This document shows, one piece after another, positions 1-6,861 of a stretch of DNA of 9,046 nucleotides. How positions within the stretch are numbered: the first letter of the stretch is position 1; the number at the start of each line of letters is the position of its first letter. The notes under the pieces were generated by a model. It saw only the letters and a list, made by a program, of their open reading frames with translations, had not been told where the DNA came from and ran no database searches. This DNA comes from Candidatus Roizmanbacteria bacterium CG_4_9_14_0_2_um_filter_39_13 (GTDB lineage Bacteria > Patescibacteriota > Microgenomatia > UBA1406 > GWC2-37-13): contig PFSC01000018.1 in NCBI GenBank assembly GCA_002788865.1, positions 1-9,046 on the forward strand. Reading direction: 5' to 3'. The position numbers and the translations under genes are program-made.

Positions 1-550
1 TACACTCAAGGATCTGAAAGATCGAAATATAGACCCTCTGGTCATGCGGTATCTTTTTGCGCAAACGCATTACCGAAAACCCCTGAACTTCACCTGGGAG
101 TCAGTGAAAGCTTCAACCGAAGGCTACATGCAACTCAAAAACAAATACCAACAACTCACAAAAGGATCTGGAGAAAATGCCTCCAAGTCCCATGAAGAAC
201 TTTCTGGAGGCGCGCAATTCATGCTCAAAACATTGAGAGAGGACATTGCAGACGATCTGAATACTGCAAAACTCCTGGGTGATGTCTGGTACATGCTCAA
301 AGAAGAAAAGTTCAAACCACATGAATACATATATATTCTCGATCGTGTGAACCGAATTCTCGGACTTGAACTCTCATCTACAACAGACGTCATCTCAATC
401 CCAGAGCATATAGATCTCCTTGCAAAAGAACGCCAACAAGCACGAAAAGATAAGGATTTTCAAAAGTCAGATGAACTGCGAATACAGATTGAAGACGCAG
501 GATACTCCATTGAAGATGCAGATGACGGATATGTGATTCAGAAAAAATAA
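1..550 (+). CDS. cysS: Cysteine--tRNA ligase, C-terminal part (5' end outside window)
   Basis: This is the 3' end of cytosolic cysteinyl-tRNA synthetase, the class I enzyme that loads cysteine onto tRNA-Cys. The frame is open from the window edge, so the ATG at 44 is internal (it lies in DPLVMRYLF). The block TLKDLKDRNIDPLVMR followed by HYRKPLNFT is the family signature just after the KMSKS loop, so the HIGH and KMSKS catalytic motifs must lie upstream of base 1. A helical stretch follows (about codons 30-120 of the visible part), then a lysine/arginine-rich end, RQQARKDKDFQKSDELR, ending GYSIEDADDGYVIQKK. That is the usual CysRS tRNA-binding C-terminus. It stops with TAA at 548-550, and the Mur ligase begins 7 bases later on the same strand, so the two are probably co-transcribed. 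Nothing in the visible part looks degraded. Confidence 0.95.
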   Translation, partial: TLKDLKDRNIDPLVMRYLFAQTHYRKPLNFTWESVKASTEGYMQLKNKYQQLTKGSGENASKSHEELSGGAQFMLKTLREDIADDLNTAKLLGDVWYMLKEEKFKPHEYIYILDRVNRILGLELSSTTDVISIPEHIDLLAKERQQARKDKDFQKSDELRIQIEDAGYSIEDADDGYVIQKK

Positions 551-557
551 GAATGAT

Positions 558-1781
558 ATGGCAATCTACACACCACGAGGCATAAAAAGACAATATCATC
601 TTGCCAAACGTTTTTTTGCCAAAAAATGGCTATCTCGTTTGCACCCTACACAGCTTGCAATCACCGGAAGTCAGGGCAAAACAAGTGTCACACACATGAC
701 CCAAGAAGTTCTCTCTTCGATTGGATCTACCGTATGCACCGATCTCGCGCTCGACACAACGTTCAACGTACCAATCACTGCTCTGAAGGTGATGCCGTGG
801 ACGAAATATTTGATCTGGGAGCTTGGAATAGATCATCCTGGAGAAATGGCTCATCACCTTGAAATTGCCAAACCGAGCATCGGATGCGTGACCGGTATTT
901 CTCCGGTTCATACCGATGAAGAGCATATGGGATCGATCGAGACATTGATTACAGAAAAACGAAAACTAATAGAGACATTGCCTACAGATGGCATCGCTAT
1001 CCTCAACAATGATGATGTTCACGTGCGAAAAATGGCAGAGCACACCAAAGCACAGATCAAATGGTATGGTAGTAGCTCAGATTGCGACATGTCAGTAGAT
1101 CTTGATTCGATACAAGTGAGTCTTGAAGGGACATCTGCGACATTTCGTTTGCAAAACAAGGAGTTCGTATTGAAAACTGGCCTCATTGGAGTTCACCATG
1201 TGTATACGATTATGGCTTCATATCTACTTGCGTATTCGGCTAGCAAAAAATACATAGTTGACATATTTCAAGAAAAAATCTCACACATCAAACCACTACG
1301 TGGAAGAATGAATATGGAGAAAGGCCCGTTGAATACTACGTTACTAAACGATTCACTTCGCGCAAATCCTCAGAGTACCAATACCGGACTCAAAACCCTT
1401 GAGTTGATCAAGTACGAAAAGGGTAAAAAAATTGCAGTCATTGGTGAAATGGGGGAACTTGAGCATCCCGAAGCCGAACATAGAAAAACCGGAGAACTTC
1501 TCTCGAAACTCAATATTGATTTTGTAATCGGAATTGGACCTCTCAGAAAATTCACCATTGACGAAGCGATCAAAAATGGTTTTCCAAAAGAAAAAACTGC
1601 CTATGCTGAAGATATTTTTCAAGCCGCAAAACTACTAGAATCAATGCTGAAGCCCAGAGATTTGTGGTACCTGAAAGGATCGCTTCTCAGAAACTACAAA
1701 CGAATTGTGCAGTTACTTAATAATGAAAATGTTTGTTGCAAAGAGGTTATGTGTCCATATGAACATTGTGGATATACATGA
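558..1781 (+). CDS. Mur ligase family protein, MurF-like, without N-terminal UDP-binding domain
   Basis: An ATP-dependent amide ligase of the Mur family, closest in pattern to MurF, which adds D-Ala-D-Ala to the UDP-MurNAc-tripeptide. Visible motifs are the P-loop GSQGKTS (37-43), the metal-binding Glu of WELG (88), VTGISPVH with His118, Lys134 in a TEK motif at the usual carbamylated-lysine position, GVHHVYT (211-217), LNDSLRANPQS (263-273) at the family's DSYNANP site, IGEMGELEHPEAEH, and KGSLLRNYKRIV near the end. At 407 residues it is shorter than typical MurF because the P-loop starts after only about 35 residues, so the N-terminal substrate-recognition domain is missing. The substrate may therefore differ, and the SLR in place of SYN fits this. 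The tail is odd: Cys393, 394, 399 and 404 in 12 residues. No Shine-Dalgarno is seen; ATG 558 is chosen because it follows cysS by 7 bases. The family call is secure; the exact reaction is not. Confidence 0.85.
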   Translation: MAIYTPRGIKRQYHLAKRFFAKKWLSRLHPTQLAITGSQGKTSVTHMTQEVLSSIGSTVCTDLALDTTFNVPITALKVMPWTKYLIWELGIDHPGEMAHHLEIAKPSIGCVTGISPVHTDEEHMGSIETLITEKRKLIETLPTDGIAILNNDDVHVRKMAEHTKAQIKWYGSSSDCDMSVDLDSIQVSLEGTSATFRLQNKEFVLKTGLIGVHHVYTIMASYLLAYSASKKYIVDIFQEKISHIKPLRGRMNMEKGPLNTTLLNDSLRANPQSTNTGLKTLELIKYEKGKKIAVIGEMGELEHPEAEHRKTGELLSKLNIDFVIGIGPLRKFTIDEAIKNGFPKEKTAYAEDIFQAAKLLESMLKPRDLWYLKGSLLRNYKRIVQLLNNENVCCKEVMCPYEHCGYT

Positions 1782-1788
1782 TGTGCAG

Positions 1789-3894
1789 CTACATATCTTT
1801 ACCCTTGCATATGACCCGCGCATCAACTGCAGTCAACACATCTCCAGACACGATGAGTGGATTGATATCGATCTCTGCGATCTGATCAAACCGATCAAAT
1901 AGGGTTCCCACCCGCATGGCAGTCTCGTACAGTTTTCTCGTATTGATCGAAGGCGTACCACGAAATTCTTTGGTGAGAATATCGAGCTTGCTTTGGGAAA
2001 GTGCATGGAGAAATTGAGGATAGGAAAATGGATATACAAACTGCATTGTTTCGTGAATGAGCTCTGCATATACTCCACCTATCCCTACAAGGACTACTGT
2101 ACCAAATGTTAGATCTTTTTTTGCTCCGACGATGAGCTCATGTCCTGAGTATTCTTTTTGCAGATAGCATCCTGAAGCCTTCCCTCCCACCGACACGAGC
2201 ATATCATACGCTGTGACAAGCTCTTCCATGACCGTGATCCCCGTGATGACGCCTTTGACTTCGGTTTTGTGAGTGACTTTGTCTGACGCAAGCTTGGCAA
2301 CAAGCGGGAAGCCCACCTTTTCGACTATCAATCGGAGATCGTCTCTTGACGTTGCATGATATATGGGAGCAGTAGCGATTCCAGACCACTCGAGAAGTTT
2401 GAGAGAATCATACTGATTCAAAAATGGCTTTCCTTCCTGTTCAATGAACATAGAATCGACATCAAAAATATGAGTGGCGATTTGGATGGAAAACTCTGAA
2501 GTGAGGCCGTTTGCGCTGATCTGAGATTGTATTTCTCGTGCATCACACATCTTTGCAAGAGCGCAAGGAAGCTCCGAAAAATATCTGAAACTGGCAATCC
2601 CTTCCTTTTCAAAATATGAATGCGCTGCAGATACGCTCTTTTTTCCCATAAAAATTGGGTACAGTGGTTTGAATTTCAGCAACTTGTATACCTTTTGGAG
2701 CACTTGAGCTGTTTCTATGATCTCGGTATTTGCTTGCGGGGTCAGAAGTACGATGACGCCGCCGATATCCTTTTCTTTCATGGTCAGATCGATTGCTTTT
2801 TTGTAGTCAAACGCACTCGCGTCTCCGAGCAAATCAATCGGATTATGAACAGTGATTTTTTTTGTATCCTCAAAAGCCCGTGTCAATTTTATTTTCGTAT
2901 CCTCAGACACATTTACCAAATGAAGTTTTTGATTGACGATCTCATCTGCAAGCAGCACGCCCATCCCTCCAGCATTTGAAAGCACAAGGATATTACGATT
3001 TGTTGGGACGGCTCCAAGACTGTAGAGCTTGAGAAGCATCTGAAACTCAGCAAAGGAATCTGCTCGGATCCCACCAGCCTCACAAATCACACTTGAAAAA
3101 ATCTCGTCATCTCCAACCATACTCCCGGTGTGGGACATTGCAGCCTGTGACCCTTCTTTGGTTCGACCTGATTTCAGGACTATCACTGGCTTGCGTTGTG
3201 ACACTCGCGCAAGAATTTCTGAAAACCTATCTCCGTCTCTCACATCCTCCAAATACAGTCCGATCACATCGGTCGCAGTATCTTCCAAAAAATACTCGAG
3301 ACAATCAGATTCGTCGATCACACTTTTGTTTCCGAGACTCACAAAATGAGATAGTCCAATGTGTGTTTTTGCGGCAAGATAATCAAGCATCGCGCTACCG
3401 AGCGCGCCAGATTGCGAGATGATACTGATATTTCCTATTGGGGGAATGGTATTGAAAAATGTTGCATTGAGACCACTTCCTGTGTTTATGCATCCTATGC
3501 AGTTTGGGCCAATGACCGAAATACTGTATTCTTTGGCTTTCTTGAGGAGTTCTTTTTCAAGAATATCTCCTTCAGGTGTATGCGTTTCTCCAAATCCTGC
3601 AGCAAACATGACTACATTTGTACATCCGACTTGATTCACACGTTCAAGATATGAGACGGCAATAGGCGCAGGGACCGCAAGAACAACCAAATCTATCGAT
3701 TTCCCGATAGATTTCAGATCTTTGAATGATTGCTTCCCAAGGATTGTGGCGCCTGAGGGATTGACAAAATACAGCTCTTTGTCATATCCTTGGTCAATCA
3801 TGTTGCGTGCAACCAGATGGCCGACCTTCTGAGGATTTTCAGATACACCCACAATCGCTACCGAGCGCGGATTGAAGAATCGTTTGAGTGACAT
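1789..3894 (-). CDS. ADP-forming acetate/acyl--CoA ligase, fused alpha-beta subunits
   Basis: A 701-residue NDP-forming acyl-CoA synthetase. It interconverts acyl-CoA + ADP + phosphate with acid + ATP + CoA, typically the final acetate-producing, ATP-yielding step of fermentation. Domains in order: CoA-binding Rossmann domain (about 1-130, with SVAIVGVSENP at 11-21 and GPNCIG at 129-134); succinyl-CoA-ligase-like domain (about 145-290, with SQSG at 160-163 and the phospho-accepting His255 in SHTGSM); a further ligase domain (about 300-450); and a C-terminal ATP-grasp domain (about 480-695) carrying the second transfer histidine, His542, in THKTEVKGV, and EIDINPL near the end. The key residues are intact, so it is probably active. 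Substrate range cannot be read from sequence. The gene converges on the Mur ligase with only 7 bases between stops. The ATG is preceded by TATACT at six bases and by no Shine-Dalgarno. Confidence 0.95.
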   Translation of the reverse strand: MSLKRFFNPRSVAIVGVSENPQKVGHLVARNMIDQGYDKELYFVNPSGATILGKQSFKDLKSIGKSIDLVVLAVPAPIAVSYLERVNQVGCTNVVMFAAGFGETHTPEGDILEKELLKKAKEYSISVIGPNCIGCINTGSGLNATFFNTIPPIGNISIISQSGALGSAMLDYLAAKTHIGLSHFVSLGNKSVIDESDCLEYFLEDTATDVIGLYLEDVRDGDRFSEILARVSQRKPVIVLKSGRTKEGSQAAMSHTGSMVGDDEIFSSVICEAGGIRADSFAEFQMLLKLYSLGAVPTNRNILVLSNAGGMGVLLADEIVNQKLHLVNVSEDTKIKLTRAFEDTKKITVHNPIDLLGDASAFDYKKAIDLTMKEKDIGGVIVLLTPQANTEIIETAQVLQKVYKLLKFKPLYPIFMGKKSVSAAHSYFEKEGIASFRYFSELPCALAKMCDAREIQSQISANGLTSEFSIQIATHIFDVDSMFIEQEGKPFLNQYDSLKLLEWSGIATAPIYHATSRDDLRLIVEKVGFPLVAKLASDKVTHKTEVKGVITGITVMEELVTAYDMLVSVGGKASGCYLQKEYSGHELIVGAKKDLTFGTVVLVGIGGVYAELIHETMQFVYPFSYPQFLHALSQSKLDILTKEFRGTPSINTRKLYETAMRVGTLFDRFDQIAEIDINPLIVSGDVLTAVDARVICKGKDM

Positions 3895-3906
3895 GAATTT
3901 AGTATA
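3895..3906 (-). promoter_or_regulatory. -10 box TATACT, likely leaderless start of the acyl-CoA ligase gene
   Basis: On the minus strand TATACT (3906-3901) is followed by exactly six bases and then the ATG at 3894. Sigma-70-type transcription usually starts 6-8 bases after the -10 box, which would put the 5' end of the mRNA at or next to the start codon. There is no ribosome-binding sequence in the pyrimidine-rich stretch upstream. No convincing -35 is visible; TTCTCA at 17 bases is weak. Confidence 0.45.
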
Positions 3907-3951
3907 GAGGAAGAGAGGAGAGATGAGAAGGTGTAGCGAAAAGTATTGTGA

Positions 3952-4671
3952 TTAACGTGCCTTTGTTCGACAATTCTCTTCTAAGTTAAGTAGTATTATT
4001 GCCACCTCTCTCTGACCAACAATTTCCTGTGTGGGTTCACTTTTTTTATCCATTTCTTCAAAAAAAGCCAAGCCATCCGTAAGATCGTGACGATATTCGT
4101 GGATAGGATAACCATTTTTGTGTCTGATTATAGTATGAATATATGGAGAAGTTCTTTTCGTCCCAAGATGCCATATACCATTTCTGAACGAGACATACCT
4201 ATTTGATTGGATATATTCAATCGGTAGAGGATTACTGTCGACTGTATAATCTTCGAGAAACTCGGTGTGGGCCTGTTCAATCAGCACTGCACCAGAAACC
4301 TCTTGAGATCTCATAAACAACGAAGAATTCCTCGGAACATGCTTTGGATTACCAAGTAGATCTCTCCGAACCGCTCGCTCTTTTATTTTTTTACTATTTT
4401 TCTCGCTTACAAGGCCTGTGGCAATAAGTAATTCAGACGCGATTGGCTCTAAGTGCAATGGCTCGCAGCTTCCAAGTGGCATCACTCGGTCTAATAAATC
4501 GTGAATAGAATAAAGGGCTGGTCGAAGTAATTGCTGACCTGGCTCTGAATAGAGATATGTATCCTTATGCATTTCAGTTAATTCTTGCCTGTATCCAAAC
4601 AATTCTTTCATTTTTAGAACTGGGTTTATTTCGCTTTCTTGCATCCTCCATTGCAGTTCATGTTCCTCCAA
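3952..4671 (-). CDS. Hypothetical protein, probably missing its true N-terminus
   Basis: I do not recognise this 239-codon open frame. It is soluble and charged, with no signal peptide or membrane segment and no nucleotide-binding or catalytic motif I can name. The first part (about 1-120) is helix-rich, with a basic patch KNSKKIKERAVRRD. The second part has alternating hydrophobic and aromatic residues (SNRYVSFRNGIWHLG) and histidines (YIHTIIRHKNGYPIHEYRHDL). The only standard start at the 5' end is TTG 4671, with an in-frame ATG at 4644; neither has a well-placed ribosome-binding site. The frame stays open and protein-like for a further 23 codons upstream of the TTG, to a TGA at 4743-4741, and a good promoter-ATG lies just beyond in another frame. 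The real start is therefore probably at 4772 (next entry). It is followed after 57 bases by the acyl-CoA ligase gene on the same strand, which has its own promoter. Confidence 0.6.
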   Translation of the reverse strand: MEEHELQWRMQESEINPVLKMKELFGYRQELTEMHKDTYLYSEPGQQLLRPALYSIHDLLDRVMPLGSCEPLHLEPIASELLIATGLVSEKNSKKIKERAVRRDLLGNPKHVPRNSSLFMRSQEVSGAVLIEQAHTEFLEDYTVDSNPLPIEYIQSNRYVSFRNGIWHLGTKRTSPYIHTIIRHKNGYPIHEYRHDLTDGLAFFEEMDKKSEPTQEIVGQREVAIILLNLEENCRTKAR

Positions 4672-4772
4672 TCGTACGATATTGGGTTTGTGGACAATAT
4701 TTTCAAACTCGCGTAAGAATCTATCTTTGTAGCCTAATTTTCAGGAACATAATTCACAATGTCGTATCCCAT
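4672..4772 (-). pseudogene. Displaced 5' end of the hypothetical gene: one-base frameshift at an A4 tract
   Basis: On the minus strand, ATG 4772 opens MGYDIVNYVPEN and ends at TAG 4736-4734. The frame of the downstream ORF is open from 4740 and reads KLGYKDRFLREFENIVHKPN before joining the TTG at 4671. The two frames meet at a run of four A (plus-strand TTTT, 4738-4741). One additional A would give PEKLGYKDRF and a continuous protein about 34 residues longer than the TTG-initiated ORF. The ATG also has a perfect TATAAT at six bases. Possible causes are a homopolymer error in the assembly, a genuine inactivating mutation, or frameshifting during expression. No canonical X XXY YYZ slippery heptamer is present. 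Confidence 0.55.
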
Positions 4773-4784
4773 CCCCCAATTATA
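4773..4784 (-). promoter_or_regulatory. -10 box TATAAT six bases before ATG 4772
   Basis: A consensus TATAAT (minus strand, 4784-4779) is followed by TGGGGG and then ATG at 4772. Its spacing matches that of the TATACT box of the next gene (3906-3901), again implying an mRNA that begins at or beside the start codon. The -35 region is poor: TTGATT lies at a 15-base spacing. This box supports 4772 rather than 4671 as the real start of the hypothetical gene. Confidence 0.5.
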
Positions 4785-4811
4785 CTATAAGTTGTAAAAA
4801 ATCAATGATTC

Positions 4812-4823
4812 CGTTCGAAGATA
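4812..4823 (+). repeat. Left flanking direct repeat of the inserted element
   Basis: CGTTCGAAGATA here is repeated exactly at 4970-4981, on the other side of the 148-base element. Its last two bases (TA) overlap the element's terminal TAAGAGTTCA, so the duplication is 10 to 12 bases depending on where the element is taken to start. The right copy is coding sequence of the glycosyltransferase gene, as expected for a target-site duplication. Confidence 0.6.
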
Positions 4824-4969
4824 AGAGTTCAGGGTCTTTGACAAGAATATATCATAATATGTCATTGCGAGGAGTGTCAACGACGAAGCAATCTCTATGA
4901 TGTTTGGATTGCCACGCTCCATTTCATTCCGCTCGCAATGACATGTGTGTCGAGACTTGTGAACTCTTA
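4822..4969. mobile_element. Complete MITE-like palindromic element, copy A
   Basis: A transposase-free element of about 148 bases. The ends are a perfect 10-base inverted repeat, TAAGAGTTCA (4822-4831) and TGAACTCTTA (4960-4969). Inside is the palindromic core found widely in bacteria: GTCATTGCGAG (4861-4871) pairs with CTCGCAATGAC (4932-4942), and GCAATC pairs with GATTGC (4907-4912). Direct repeats of 10-12 bases lie at both boundaries. The right half forms the last codons and the stop of the glycosyltransferase gene. Related copies lie at 8055-8166 and 8959-9046. With no transposase in the window, mobilisation would have to be in trans. The palindrome could fold in mRNA and perhaps protect the 3' end, but no T-run marks a classical terminator. 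Confidence 0.75.
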
Positions 4970-6720
4970 CGTTCGAAGATACGAATTACGGGGTGATCAA
5001 ACACGGTCCATGTCTCCTCAGCAGGTTCATCAGGGAATTCAATAATCGTGCGCCCGAAAAGCTCAATTCGCGGGTAGGAGCCGATCTCTGTAACTTGAGT
5101 GAAGCCAAGTTTCCCCGAAAACAAATCGTCATAATACGCGTTCAGAATTGGGTATGTTCCTTGCAACTTCTCACACCGCTCCTCTTCATATGGCGATACT
5201 GTATATTCAAAATTTGAAATTTGAAATTTGAAATTTGAAATTTGTTCGAAGCACGTATGATTCCAATATATTCTCCTCGACGGAACAAAAATATACTTTG
5301 CAGTATCAATCTCATGTTTTAAATCTTGCTCTATGTTCTCGTTGAAATCGACTTCATAAAAATCAAACGAGACTGGTTGAAGATTTTTTTGAGCTACGAT
5401 CTGATCGTCTATATATGGATTTGGCATGGGGATATCGACTACATTTGCAGTTTCTGAGAGAATATGCGATTGCGACTGTATGTTTGTATATATCCATTTT
5501 GATGCCATAAACCGCACATCAGGATTTTGATAAATGGCAAGATATGCAACTCCAGGAAGTATGATGAGAAGAGTTCCCAAAATTCTCAGAATGCCAAGTA
5601 CTTGCGACTCGTACCTCCAAACTTGTAGCGTACTATCCACAACTTGTACAAAAAACATTGTGCCAATGAGTAGGATGATAGGATACACCGGAGCATAAAA
5701 CCGTGACCATTTGGCATACAGATATGCGTTTGGGAGAAAGAGCGCTATAGCTGAAAGCCGTAGGAATATATACTCCCTCTTCCACGGAAGGAGTACAAAT
5801 CCTACTGTTGCAAATGTGACCATCGGGATGCCAAGCGCATAGGGAAACGTCTTTATGAACTGAAAAATCCAAGGAATTGTGTACTCAAATTGGCGGGTGT
5901 AAAACGCCTTGTATATACCAATACCTACTTCCGACTCATAATTCATCGAATGTATGAATGGCTCCCAATCTATGAGATTGAAAGGGGACGTCACAACAAA
6001 CACAACTACAGAAAACGCTGCAATCTTGACCAGCGAGAAAAAAAGAGACTGCATTGAATATTTTTGATCTTTATTTGGAAGTAATACAAGTATGGCTATG
6101 ATCGGTATCACGGCAAAAAATACCGAAGAAACTTTGGTGCTTACCGCGAGTCCATACGCCAATCCTGCAAACAAAACATATTTTGAAAGCGGAATGTTGT
6201 CTTGGATAAGGAATATAGAGTAATAAACAAGAAGAATTACAAAAAACATAAGAAGAGACTCCGTCGTTCCAAAATGAGAAAACTGTATGAATACTGGAGA
6301 GAAAATAAACAATAGGCCCGCTGTCCAAATATTTGCAAGAGATCTTCGAGAAAGCATTGTAGCGATTTTTATCAAAACAAACACGGTTGCCACCGATGAA
6401 ACGGCAGATAGAGCCCTCAGAGAAATAACTACGGTATTAAAATCTATCCCCATCGTATGGGCATACACGCTCGATGCAAGAGACATGAAATATCCAATAA
6501 AAAGAGGAAATTGACCATACGCGTAAAAATTTGGGCTCAAACATCCCAAGCTCCACCCTTCTTGACAGGTCATTCCCAAAATAGCGACAACCATATTTCG
6601 CTCGTCAGGATGCATCGGATACGGAAGACCCCAGTCAATACCAACGAATCGCGTATAGATCAATATGACAACAAATAAGACTGCCGCTCCAAGTGATATA
6701 AGTATTTTTTTTGCAATCAT
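4924..6720 (-). CDS. GT-C family membrane glycosyltransferase (GT39/PMT-2 like)
   Basis: An integral-membrane sugar transferase that would use a polyprenyl-phosphate-linked sugar to modify proteins or envelope polymers on the outer face of the membrane. The first transmembrane helix (about 5-25) is followed by a loop with HPDERN (about 38-43), the acidic catalytic motif of GT-C enzymes. Roughly ten more hydrophobic segments extend to about residue 400, with SPVFIQFSHFGTTE and the KWSRFYAP motif typical of this group. From about 410 an extracytoplasmic domain begins (SKWIYTNIQSQSHILSE). Two oddities: a heptamer tract encodes the repeated QISNF/KF at about 493-504, and the last 14 residues (from KSSQV) with the TGA stop come from inserted element A. 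Sugar and acceptor are unknown. ATG 6720 has no Shine-Dalgarno. It is transcribed divergently from rpsF. Confidence 0.88.
   Translation of the reverse strand: MIAKKILISLGAAVLFVVILIYTRFVGIDWGLPYPMHPDERNMVVAILGMTCQEGWSLGCLSPNFYAYGQFPLFIGYFMSLASSVYAHTMGIDFNTVVISLRALSAVSSVATVFVLIKIATMLSRRSLANIWTAGLLFIFSPVFIQFSHFGTTESLLMFFVILLVYYSIFLIQDNIPLSKYVLFAGLAYGLAVSTKVSSVFFAVIPIIAILVLLPNKDQKYSMQSLFFSLVKIAAFSVVVFVVTSPFNLIDWEPFIHSMNYESEVGIGIYKAFYTRQFEYTIPWIFQFIKTFPYALGIPMVTFATVGFVLLPWKREYIFLRLSAIALFLPNAYLYAKWSRFYAPVYPIILLIGTMFFVQVVDSTLQVWRYESQVLGILRILGTLLIILPGVAYLAIYQNPDVRFMASKWIYTNIQSQSHILSETANVVDIPMPNPYIDDQIVAQKNLQPVSFDFYEVDFNENIEQDLKHEIDTAKYIFVPSRRIYWNHTCFEQISNFKFQISNFEYTVSPYEEERCEKLQGTYPILNAYYDDLFSGKLGFTQVTEIGSYPRIELFGRTIIEFPDEPAEETWTVFDHPVIRIFERKSSQVSTHMSLRAE
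4970..4981 (+). repeat. Right flanking direct repeat of the inserted element
   Basis: Exact second copy of CGTTCGAAGATA (4812-4823). On the minus strand it encodes the IFER part of the glycosyltransferase C-terminus. Joining this copy directly to the sequence left of the other copy gives an in-frame ending RIFERNH followed by TGA at 4804-4802, a plausible pre-insertion end of the gene. Confidence 0.6.
5210..5244. repeat. Five perfect tandem copies of the heptamer AAATTTG inside a coding sequence
   Basis: Units start at 5210, 5217, 5224, 5231 and 5238 and are identical. On the coding (minus) strand this is CAAATTT five times, translated as a 7-residue periodic stretch QISNFKF. Because 7 is not a multiple of 3, gain or loss of one unit would shift the reading frame of the glycosyltransferase about 100 codons before its end. 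This is a simple-sequence tract with the properties of a phase-variable locus. Confidence 0.9.
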
Positions 6721-6747
6721 TGTAATTTCTTACTGCAATGGTATAAT
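6720..6747 (+). promoter_or_regulatory. Candidate promoter of the rpsF-ssb-rpsR cluster
   Basis: TTGTAA (6720-6725) and a consensus TATAAT (6742-6747) are 16 bases apart on the plus strand, giving a leader of about 107 bases before rpsF. A weaker alternative, TATACG at 6842-6847, would give a very short leader. Which one is used cannot be told from sequence. Confidence 0.45.
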
Positions 6748-6768
6748 AAAGCTTGATTTTCGGAAATC

Positions 6769-6783
6769 GTACTAAAATAGTAC
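6769..6783. promoter_or_regulatory. 15-base palindrome, possible operator
   Basis: GTACTA-AAA-TAGTAC is a perfect 6-base inverted repeat with a 3-base centre. It lies between the divergent glycosyltransferase and rpsF genes, about 20 bases downstream of the candidate rpsF -10 box. Size and place fit a dimeric repressor site. A stem this AT-rich without a T-run is unlikely to be a terminator. No regulator gene is present in the window. Confidence 0.3.
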
Positions 6784-6861
6784 ATGATGTATGACTATCA
6801 AATGTTATCAAAGTTATTGCGTTTCGTACCTAAGAATACAGTATACGCGACCACATGAAAT

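Noticed and set aside
1779..1781. UGA recoded as glycine, as in some related lineages
   Set aside because: TGA ends two well-formed genes at plausible places and never occurs inside a conserved frame here.
1782..1788. Bidirectional terminator between the convergent Mur ligase and acyl-CoA ligase genes
   Set aside because: Only 7 bases separate the stops and no hairpin with T-runs spans the junction.
2620..2979. Plus-strand open frame of 119 codons opposite the acyl-CoA ligase gene
   Set aside because: It is antisense to a strongly conserved coding region, is rich in Phe, Cys and Ile as shadow frames are, and has no recognisable domain.
4924..4942. The peptide ending MSLRAE as a conserved functional C-terminus of the glycosyltransferase
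   Set aside because: It is the translation of the palindromic repeat core and arises wherever this repeat is read in that frame; it is a by-product of the insertion.
5210..5244. CRISPR or iteron origin
   Set aside because: Seven-base units with no spacers, inside a coding frame, with no replication gene nearby; slippage explains it better.
6748..6861. S6:S18-binding autoregulatory leader RNA before rpsF
   Set aside because: The leader lacks the CCG bulge motif expected for this RNA, and no suitable stem is visible.
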